From the NCBI GenBank assembly GCA_033812795.1, contig JAPXSY010000053.1, positions 1-20,327 on the forward strand: 20,327 bases of DNA, in the 5' to 3' direction. The number at the start of each line of letters is the position of its first letter. Position 1 is the first letter of the stretch. Made by a program: the position numbers and the translations under genes. The notes under the pieces are model-generated. The model had not been told where the DNA came from. It did no database searches and worked only from the letters and a program-made list of their open reading frames with translations. The stretch is from JAPXSY01 sp033812795 (GTDB lineage Bacteria; Verrucomicrobiota; Kiritimatiellia; RFP12; UBA1067). Below, one piece after another: positions 14,814-20,327 of the stretch.

Positions 14814-15830
14814 ATGCAGACACGCCCCTCAGAGGAACTCAACCGCCGGAACGCCTCGTTCGACAATCGCCTGCGCCCCACTGGCTTCGCCGAGTTTGTG
14901 GGCCAACAGAAGGTGCGGGAGCGATTGATGCTGGCGGTGGAGGCTGCCCGCCAGCGCGGGGAGGCGCTTGACCATGTGCTGCTTTCGGGTCCGCCCGGAC
15001 TCGGCAAAACCACCCTCGCCTTCATTCTCGGCGACGCCATGGGCGTGCATGTCAAAACCACATCGGGCCCGGTCATCGACAAGCCCGGCGATCTGGCCGG
15101 ACTGCTCACCAGTCTGGAACCCGGCGACATCGTTTTCATCGACGAAATCCACCGCATGCAGCGGACCGTGGAGGAGTATTTGTACTCCGCGATGGAGGAT
15201 TTCGTCATCGACATCCTGATCGACCAAGGGCCCAACGCCCGATCAGTCCGGCTGGAACTCCCCCGTTTCACGCTGGTGGGCGCGACCACCCGCAGCGGCC
15301 TGATCTCAGCCCCGCTCCGCTCGCGCTTCGGCATCACCAACCGCCTTGATTACTATTGCATTGAGGAACTCAGCGACATCCTCACCCGTTCCGCCGTCCG
15401 GCTCGAGGTCAGCATCGATGGGGGCGGCACGCGGGAAATCGCCGCGCGGGCGCGCGGAACCCCGCGTATCGCCAACAACCTGTTGCGGCGGGTACGCGAT
15501 TACGCCCAAGTGCGCGCCGGGAACCACATCACCCAAGAGGTGGCGGGCGAGGCGCTCGCGTTGCTGGAGATCGACCCGCAAGGGCTGGATGAGATGGATA
15601 TCCGGATCCTCGAAACGCTGGCCGTGAAATTCAATGGCGGCCCGGTGGGGCTCAACACCATCGCCGTTTCCGTGGGCGAGGAGCCCGACACCATTGAGGA
15701 GGTCTACGAGCCGTTCCTGATTCAGGAGGGCTATCTGGAACGGACCCCAAAGGGCCGTGTCGCCACCCCTGCCTGTTACCGCCGCCTGGGTCTCACCCCC
15801 GCCGGCCGTCAGTGCGAGCTGCCGCTATAG
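14814..15830 (+). CDS. ruvB: Holliday junction branch-migration ATPase RuvB
   Basis: This 338-aa AAA+ motor drives RuvA-bound Holliday junctions during recombination repair. Diagnostic features are RPTGFAEFVGQ near the N-terminus, Walker A GPPGLGKT (59-66), TTSGPVIDKPGDLAGLL (82-98), Walker B VFIDEIHR (107-114), sensor 1 GATTR (156-160), the arginine-finger region APLRSRFG (166-173), GTPRIANNLLRRVRDYA (sensor 2), and the C-terminal winged helix with GGPVGL and EPFLIQEGYLERTPKGR. Length and order are normal. It starts divergently from the radical SAM gene. No clear Shine-Dalgarno precedes the ATG; the start is fixed by homology. ruvA and ruvC are not adjacent. Confidence 0.98.
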   Translation: MQTRPSEELNRRNASFDNRLRPTGFAEFVGQQKVRERLMLAVEAARQRGEALDHVLLSGPPGLGKTTLAFILGDAMGVHVKTTSGPVIDKPGDLAGLLTSLEPGDIVFIDEIHRMQRTVEEYLYSAMEDFVIDILIDQGPNARSVRLELPRFTLVGATTRSGLISAPLRSRFGITNRLDYYCIEELSDILTRSAVRLEVSIDGGGTREIAARARGTPRIANNLLRRVRDYAQVRAGNHITQEVAGEALALLEIDPQGLDEMDIRILETLAVKFNGGPVGLNTIAVSVGEEPDTIEEVYEPFLIQEGYLERTPKGRVATPACYRRLGLTPAGRQCELPL

Positions 15831-15910
15831 GACTAATGCGGGCAAAGCCCGCAACCTCAAAGGCTGTGAGACTGTGAGGCGGTTAGGCGGTGAGGCGGTG
15901 GTTAAATGAT

Positions 15911-15944
15911 CGATCCCGATCCCGATAGCGATCCCGATCCCGAT
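15911..15944 (+). repeat. 16-bp direct repeat of CCCGAT units
   Basis: CGATCCCGATCCCGAT occurs at 15911-15926 and again at 15929-15944, separated by AG. Each copy is itself built from the hexamer CCCGAT. Confidence 0.9.
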
Positions 15945-15982
15945 GAAACCCTGAAACCCTGAAACCTTGAAACCCTGAAACC
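15945..15982 (+). repeat. 8-bp tandem repeat (GAAACCCT)n
   Basis: There are four full units (15945-15976, the third with CTT instead of CCT) and a partial GAAACC. The same unit reappears at 16061-16074 in the duplicated block. Confidence 0.9.
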
Positions 15983-15983
15983 A

Positions 15984-16013
15984 AAGAGAGTTGAAGGTTC
16001 AACTGCTCTTTTT
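15984..16013 (+). terminator. probable intrinsic terminator of ruvB, copy 1
   Basis: AGAG + AGTTGAA pairs with TTCAACT + (G) + CTCT, followed by a run of T. The stem has a short loop and one bulged G. It lies about 155 bp after the ruvB stop. Read on minus, the same hairpin is followed by only three T, so it may work weakly for prmA too. Confidence 0.55.
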
Positions 16014-16075
16014 AGGATAAATTGACAGGATTACAGGATTAACATGATTTTTTTAACCCTGAAACCCTGAAACCA

Positions 16076-16105
16076 AAGAGAGTTGAAGGTTCAACTGCTC
16101 TTTTT
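16076..16105 (+). terminator. probable intrinsic terminator of ruvB, copy 2
   Basis: This is an identical copy of the hairpin at 15984-16013 with the same T-run, produced by the tandem duplication, giving two terminator-like hairpins in series. Confidence 0.55.
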
Positions 16106-16108
16106 AGG

Positions 16109-16180
16109 ATAAATTGACAGGATGACAGGATTAACATGATTTTTTTTAACCCTGAAAATCCTGTCATCCTGTCAATTTAT
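16109..16180. repeat. 24-bp perfect inverted repeat with 24-nt spacer
   Basis: The arm at 16109-16132 (starting ATAAATTGACAGG) is the exact reverse complement of 16157-16180 (ending CCTGTCAATTTAT). The loop contains eight T then AACCCTGAA. This shows that the dispersed repeat family has a palindromic full-length form; the copies at 3623 and 3713 hold mainly the right half. Confidence 0.92.
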
Positions 16181-16227
16181 AGGCAAGTTAATTCGTGCCT
16201 TAGTTTTTCCATATGTGAATCTTCCTG

Positions 16228-17100
16228 TTACGAACCTCTCCCGAACAGCCCGCTGCGCCACTCGCCGAACAACAGGCTGTCAATCTCAACCAGCCCCTGC
16301 GCCTCGTAAGCGGCGCATACCGCGTCATACTGCGTGTCAAGAATGCCTGACAACACCAGCCGCGCGCGCGGGTCCGCGCTCATGGACCCCGCCACCTGCG
16401 GCGCGAACCGGATCAGCACCGGCGCGAGGATGTTCGCCACCACGATATCGGCTGGCGGGTGCGCTTGCGAAAGGTCGTCCAGCGTGAAGGGGATCGACAC
16501 GCCGTTCAGCGCCGCGTTCTCCTCTGACACGCGCATGCAGTCGGGATCATTGTCGAAACCGCGCACATCCGTGAAACCCAGCAGCTTCGCGCCGATCGCC
16601 AAAATGCCGGAGCCGCACCCCATATCGAGTACGGAGCGCTGAATGTCCTCCGCCGCCAACTGGTCCAAAAAGCGGAGGCAGGCCTGCGTGGTGGCGTGTT
16701 TGCCGGTGCCGAAGCTCAAGCCGGGATCGAGCGTGATCACGCACTCGCCGGGTTGCGCCGTGTACGGTTCCCAAGAGGGACGCACCACCACGCGGGGAGA
16801 AATCTTCTCAACGTGGAAAAAGCGTTTCCAGCTTTCGGCCCAGTCGGTCTGCGCGACGGCCGTGACCGTCGGCTCGACCGTCACGCCGAGCAATGCGGCG
16901 GCAGCGATCAACGCAGCCTGCGTGTGCGCCACACCGTCCGGTTCATCCGGAAAGAGCGAGACACGGCAGACGCCGCTTTCCACATCGTACCACGAGGTCG
17001 GCGTGAAGCCATCGTTGCCGATGATTTCAAACAGTGCATCCGCCGTCTCGGGCGGCAGCGTGGCGGTGATGCAGGGAACGGAAGCGGCAGAGTCGGTCAT
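16228..17100 (-). CDS. prmA: ribosomal protein L11 methyltransferase
   Basis: This 290-aa SAM-dependent enzyme trimethylates lysines and the N-terminus of ribosomal protein L11. The PrmA hallmark DPGLSFGTGKHATT is at 125-138. The SAM-binding VLDMGCGSGILAIGA follows (157-171), then the GFDNDPDCMRVSEENAALN acidic loop and the catalytic-site VVANILAPVLI (220-230). The N-terminal substrate-binding domain is present (about 10-85), followed by the linker TDWAESWKRFF. The length is usual for the family. The start ATG at 17100 lies 9 nt after the serA stop, so the two genes form an operon with serA first. Confidence 0.95.
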   Translation of the reverse strand: MTDSAASVPCITATLPPETADALFEIIGNDGFTPTSWYDVESGVCRVSLFPDEPDGVAHTQAALIAAAALLGVTVEPTVTAVAQTDWAESWKRFFHVEKISPRVVVRPSWEPYTAQPGECVITLDPGLSFGTGKHATTQACLRFLDQLAAEDIQRSVLDMGCGSGILAIGAKLLGFTDVRGFDNDPDCMRVSEENAALNGVSIPFTLDDLSQAHPPADIVVANILAPVLIRFAPQVAGSMSADPRARLVLSGILDTQYDAVCAAYEAQGLVEIDSLLFGEWRSGLFGRGS

Positions 17101-17109
17101 GGCGTTATA

Positions 17110-18687
17110 TCACACCACCGTGCAGAGGGTGTAGTGGGCGTTGACTTCGGTCTTGATGGCTTCGAGCATATCCTGCGGAACCGGCTGGTTGAGCTTGATG
17201 ATCGCCAGCGAGCGGTGGGTCTTGGCGTTGTGCGGGTTGCGCATGTCCTCGATGTTGATGTGCGCGTCGGCCAGCTTGCGGCTGATCGCAGCGATCACGC
17301 CCGGCCGGTCGTCGTACAGGCAGAAAAGGGTGGCGCCGCTCGGCTCGAAGTAGAGGCGGTCGAACTCGTCGATGCGCGAAACCGTCTGCACGCCTTCGGT
17401 GACCGTGCCGCGCACGCTGAAACTCTTAAGGCTTTTGCCGGCCCTTTCTACTTTAAGATCGATCGTAATGGCGTTGCCGTAGCCCTTCTCGGGGTCGGCT
17501 TCGCGGTCGATCAGCTCGATGCCCATATCCTTGAGGAATTTGGTCGCGGCTTTGTAGTCGTTGTAGCGATCGAACTCGCTCCAGATGCCTGCGAGAACCG
17601 AGACGGTCAGCCATTTGCCGAAGGGCGCGAGATCGCCGTAGAAGCTGGTCTCGATCATCTTGATCGGCGCTTGGGTGCCGGACATCTGCCGCACGAGGCT
17701 GGCGAGGTTGAAGGCCAATTCGCAGTAGGCACGCTCAAGGCCCTCAGGGATGTCACGGTTGACGATGCAGCTCATGTCGGCTCTTTCGTCAAGGTCGATC
17801 AGCTCCTGCGCCGCGCGTTGCGCGGCCACATAATTCGCCTCGTACGTGTTCGCACCGAGATGCGGCAGCATCAGGTCGGCGATGTCGGTCATGCTCTTAG
17901 GGCCGGCCTCGTCCTTGGGGTAAACGTCGTTCAGATAGCGCAGCCCCTTCCCGGCTTTGACTGCGCGCAGCGCATCCTCGTCCACGATGCCGAAGCGGGC
18001 GCAGTTGATGATGGTGGCGCCCTGCTTCATGAGGCCGATCAGCTTGGTACCGACCATGCCGCGCGTACTCTCACCGCCCGGAACATGGAGCGTGACGTAA
18101 TCGCTCTGGCTGAAAATCTCCTCCAGCGTGGCGGACTCGATCCCGAGGTCGCGCAGGCGGTCGCGGTTGACCAGCGGATCGTAACCGAGGATGCGGCACT
18201 CGAAGCCCCTGAGGCGTTTGGCGACCAGACGGCCGATGTTGCCGAGACCGACAATGCCCACGGTCTTGCCGGAGATCTCGCGGCCCATGTAGTTTTTCTT
18301 CTCCCAGCCGCCGGCGCGCGTCGTGGTATCGGCCTGCACGATGTGGCGCGCATCGGCCAGCATCATGGCGATGACCTCCTCCGCCACGGCGTTGGCGTTC
18401 GCCCCCGGCGTGTTCATCACGTCCACGCCTTTTTTGCGGGCGTGCTTGATGTCGATCGTGTCATATCCCGCGCCGGCGCGCACAACCACCTTGAGCTGCG
18501 GCAGCGCGTCGATGATCGCGGCGGTCACTTTCTCGCTGCGCACGATCAGCGCGTAGGCGTCCGCGTGCTCCTTGACCAGCTCCTCCAGCGGCGTTTTGGC
18601 ATCCTGCACGACCGCATAACCGCCATGCGCTTTCAGAAGCTCGGCGGCCACGACATCTAACTTGGTGGGTATCAAAACTTTTTTCAT
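17110..18687 (-). CDS. serA: D-3-phosphoglycerate dehydrogenase, long form with ACT domain
   Basis: This 525-aa enzyme oxidises 3-phosphoglycerate to 3-phosphohydroxypyruvate with NAD, the first step of serine synthesis. It shows RAGAGYDTIDI (70-80), the NAD motif GLGNIG (147-152), the catalytic arginine in NCARFGIVDEDAL (R231), and the catalytic histidine in LPHLGANTYEA (H276). An intervening ASB-like domain (about 300-440) and a C-terminal ACT domain (about 450-525: LFCLYDDRPGVIAAISRKL) suggest allosteric control by serine. Small departures from the common family pattern are Phe for Gly in CARFG, and VYPKDEAGPKSM where many SerA proteins have DVFxxEPP. ATG 18687 is the natural family start; no strong ribosome site is seen. 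It is divergent from the TPR gene, with a 12-bp palindrome in the shared region. Confidence 0.94.
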   Translation of the reverse strand: MKKVLIPTKLDVVAAELLKAHGGYAVVQDAKTPLEELVKEHADAYALIVRSEKVTAAIIDALPQLKVVVRAGAGYDTIDIKHARKKGVDVMNTPGANANAVAEEVIAMMLADARHIVQADTTTRAGGWEKKNYMGREISGKTVGIVGLGNIGRLVAKRLRGFECRILGYDPLVNRDRLRDLGIESATLEEIFSQSDYVTLHVPGGESTRGMVGTKLIGLMKQGATIINCARFGIVDEDALRAVKAGKGLRYLNDVYPKDEAGPKSMTDIADLMLPHLGANTYEANYVAAQRAAQELIDLDERADMSCIVNRDIPEGLERAYCELAFNLASLVRQMSGTQAPIKMIETSFYGDLAPFGKWLTVSVLAGIWSEFDRYNDYKAATKFLKDMGIELIDREADPEKGYGNAITIDLKVERAGKSLKSFSVRGTVTEGVQTVSRIDEFDRLYFEPSGATLFCLYDDRPGVIAAISRKLADAHINIEDMRNPHNAKTHRSLAIIKLNQPVPQDMLEAIKTEVNAHYTLCTVV

Positions 18688-18712
18688 GCTTCTACAGTTC
18701 CCCGGGGTTTGC

Positions 18713-18724
18713 TACGTTAACGTA
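18713..18724. promoter_or_regulatory. 12-bp perfect palindrome between serA and the TPR gene
   Basis: TACGTTAACGTA is a perfect palindrome 26-37 bp upstream of the serA start, in the 183-bp divergent intergenic region. The position suits an operator for a dimeric regulator. No protein is assigned and chance is possible. Confidence 0.35.
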
Positions 18725-18870
18725 CATGGCTTGGCAGTCCCGGTCGGCCGCGACCCATTCGCCGACCGTCCGAAACAGGGTAATACTGTAATCTTGTGCG
18801 GAACGGGAATCAAGCCCCGTTACGCCGGACGGCAACACGGCAGACCGAAACTCGCAGATCGGAAAAACAG

Positions 18871-19902
18871 ATGATGAGGCAGGGGTTCATACGGATAATC
18901 GCCGCCGCCGCCCTGGCGGCAGCCTGGTGTTCTTCTTTCGCGCAGCAGACCGGACGCAGCGGCTTCAACCGGGGATACGCGACCGATTCGTTCGAGGGAT
19001 TTGAGGCTTTGGATAAAGACGACCGCATCCCCCAGAAAAAAAAGTCGTTCTGGTACGGGGTCCGCGAGGAAACAGCCGCCGCGCAACTCGATTACGCATT
19101 GCGGCAAGAGGCGGCTGGCCGGGACCGCACCGCGCGTAAAGCCTATGAGGCGCTGATCCGCGAGTGGCCCACGGCCCCCCAGGCCGCAGAAGCCCAACTG
19201 GCCCTCGCCGCCCTGTTCGAGCGCACCGGGAAGTTCGAGCGGGCCTTCGACGAATACCAGTACCTGCTCACCTACTTCTCCGGGCACTGCCCGTACGACG
19301 AAGTGCTGGACCGCCAGTTCCGCATCGCCAACCATCTGCTCCACAACAACCGGAGCATGTTCGGCTGGATGCTCAGCGGCACGGACAGCATCCGGGAACG
19401 CTTCGAGAAGATCGTTCGGAACGCGCCGCGTTCGGCCATCGCTCCGGAAGTAATGTTGATCATCGGCGGGATCCGGGTCTCGGAGCGGGAACTTCCCGAG
19501 GCCATCGCCGTATATGACGGGATCCTGAACCGCTTCCCCGCCTCCCCGCAGGCGATGCACGCCGCCTACCTCGCGGCGCAGTGCCGGTACGACTTGGCGA
19601 TGAAACACACCTACAACGAACCGCGCTGCCGCGAAGCCATCGCCTTCTCCAAGGCCCTGCTCGCCCGCCTGCCGAACCACCCGCAGAAAGAGCAGTTGAC
19701 GGTCTGGCTGAACGCCCTGACCGAACAGCTCATCGACCAGAATTACCAGCGCGCCGTCTTTTACGACACCCGCCAGCGTAATGCCACGGCCGCGCAAGCC
19801 GCCTACCGGCGCTTTTTGTCCGAATTCGCCGATTCCAAATACGCCGAGCAGGTCCGCGCACGCCTCGTCGAACTCGACCGAGATGCCGCCCCTGCCCCAT
19901 GA
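18871..19902 (+). CDS. periplasmic TPR protein, BamD/YbgF-like
   Basis: This 343-aa protein has an N-terminal signal peptide (FIRIIAAAALAAAW, then CSSFAQQ), probably cut after FAQ; the residue before the Cys is Trp, so this is not a good lipobox. The mature part is a chain of TPR-like helix pairs: ALRQEAAGRDRTARKAYEAL and EAQLALAALFERTGKFERAF near the N-terminus, RELPEAIAVYDGILNRFP in the middle and AAQAAYRRFLSEFADSKYAEQ at the end. These are the spacing and residues seen in BamD (YfiO) and CpoB/YbgF. With an LptE-family gene 16 nt downstream, a role in outer-membrane assembly is plausible. The start is ATG 18871 or 18874, the onset of the signal peptide; the frame further upstream is not supported. 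Confidence 0.82.
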   Translation: MMRQGFIRIIAAAALAAAWCSSFAQQTGRSGFNRGYATDSFEGFEALDKDDRIPQKKKSFWYGVREETAAAQLDYALRQEAAGRDRTARKAYEALIREWPTAPQAAEAQLALAALFERTGKFERAFDEYQYLLTYFSGHCPYDEVLDRQFRIANHLLHNNRSMFGWMLSGTDSIRERFEKIVRNAPRSAIAPEVMLIIGGIRVSERELPEAIAVYDGILNRFPASPQAMHAAYLAAQCRYDLAMKHTYNEPRCREAIAFSKALLARLPNHPQKEQLTVWLNALTEQLIDQNYQRAVFYDTRQRNATAAQAAYRRFLSEFADSKYAEQVRARLVELDRDAAPAP

Positions 19903-19918
19903 ATGAAAGGAGAGTCCC

Positions 19919-20327
19919 ATGCGTCTGACCGTTTCCTTGACCGCCGCGGCACTGCTGCTGGCCGCCGGCTGCGCCTCTTACACCTGCACTTCCGCCGTGC
20001 CGGAAGAACTGCGCACCCTGGCCGTTCCGGTTTTTGAGAACGAGTCGGGGTTCCCTGAAATCGATGCCGTGGTCACGCAGCAGGTGCTGCGCGAGTTCCA
20101 GCGCGAGGGCACGTTCCGCATCGCCCGGCAGGACGCGGCCTCGCTGAAACTCCTCGGCAAGCTGGTCAAAACCGATATGCAGTCGCTGAACTATGACCGG
20201 AATTACGGTTCCCGCGCCTCCGAATACCGTTACGGTCTGGTGGCGGAAATCACGCTGGTCGAACGCGGCACCGGAAAACTGCTGATCGACGCCCAGCGTG
20301 TCAAGGCCAACACCACCTTCCTGACCC
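19919..20327 (+). CDS. LptE-family LPS-assembly lipoprotein (3' end outside window)
   Basis: The first 136 residues are in view. They begin MRLTVSLTAAALLLAAGC with a textbook lipobox LAAGC, then EELRTLAVPVFENESGFPEIDAVVTQQV and LREFQREGTFRIARQDAASLKLLGKLV. This 'tIaVpvFeN ... l..el.REfqreG.fri....a...L.G.l' layout is typical of LptE-like proteins that plug the LptD LPS translocon in the outer membrane. AAAGGAG ends about 7 nt before the ATG, and the gene follows the TPR gene by 16 nt, so the two are likely cotranscribed. The gene runs off the right edge without a stop. The assignment rests on pattern; LptE sequences are poorly conserved. Confidence 0.8.
   Translation, partial: MRLTVSLTAAALLLAAGCASYTCTSAVPEELRTLAVPVFENESGFPEIDAVVTQQVLREFQREGTFRIARQDAASLKLLGKLVKTDMQSLNYDRNYGSRASEYRYGLVAEITLVERGTGKLLIDAQRVKANTTFLT

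Larger units (their letters stand above)
15968..16147 (+). repeat. tandem duplication, 87/88-bp units, period 92
   Basis: Copy 1 (15968-16054) and copy 2 (16060-16147) are identical except for one substitution (GGATTACAGG versus GGATGACAGG) and one extra T in the terminal T-run. Each copy carries part of the GAAACCCT tandem, a terminator-like hairpin, and the TTGACAGGAT...ATTAACATGAT intergenic repeat motif also found near 3623-3770. Confidence 0.92.
15831..16227. other. repeat-packed intergenic region between convergent ruvB and prmA
   Basis: No gene is seen. In order it contains a perfect hairpin GCGGGC-AAA-GCCCGC (15838-15852), a G-rich run of GGCGGT-type units (about 15878-15901), CCCGAT direct repeats, an 8-bp GAAACCCT tandem, a 92-bp-period duplication with two terminator-like hairpins, and a 24-bp perfect inverted repeat. 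Both flanking genes end here, so transcription termination is the expected role. Confidence 0.8.

Noticed and set aside
16696..18660. A 654-codon plus-strand open frame.
   Set aside because: It is antisense to prmA and serA. Long antisense frames are expected opposite GC-rich genes, and no motif is seen.

Overview
The window comes from a GC-rich, Gram-negative (diderm) bacterium. It has an LptE-like lipoprotein, a BamD-like TPR protein, a lipoprotein-type polysaccharide exporter, an outer-membrane barrel and dTDP-sugar synthesis. The style of the tyrosine autokinase, the long SerA next to PrmA, and the dispersed 'CCTGAAAATCCTGT'-type intergenic repeats suggest a PVC-group bacterium, perhaps Kiritimatiellota. 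That placement is a low-confidence inference.

Region 1 (1-3557) is a defence and addiction region. A large CRISPR array of 39 repeats of 36 nt and 38 complete spacers of 35-40 nt enters from the left edge and ends at 2818 in a repeat with two loop substitutions. No cas genes or leader are in view; both should lie left of position 1 if the degenerate repeat marks the trailer end. About 150 bp after the array is a complete hicAB toxin-antitoxin operon with its own promoter. Beyond it, at 3522-3557, lies a single perfect copy of the CRISPR repeat, so hicAB is bounded by CRISPR repeats on both sides. Two spacers are identical (407-444 and 1210-1247). Two others (260-296 and 1651-1689) look like homologous protospacers from related genes.

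Region 2 (3558-4011) is a repeat-rich spacer followed by a tRNA-Leu(UAA) gene with a good promoter.

Region 3 (4012-13006, all on the minus strand) is a polysaccharide assembly and export operon. In transcription order it holds a Wza-like export lipoprotein, an unrecognised secreted protein, an outer-membrane beta-barrel, a Wzy/O-antigen-ligase-like membrane protein, a Wzc-like tyrosine autokinase, rmlB and rmlA. Together they would make dTDP-4-keto-6-deoxyglucose, polymerise a glycan and move it across the envelope. Glycosyltransferases and rmlC/rmlD are not in the window. A B12-binding-type radical SAM protein lies upstream (13182-14654).

Region 4 (14814-20327) is mostly housekeeping: ruvB on plus, a 397-bp spacer packed with short repeats and terminator-like hairpins, then prmA and serA on minus. 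Divergent from serA on plus are a TPR protein and a truncated LptE-family lipoprotein that runs off the right edge.
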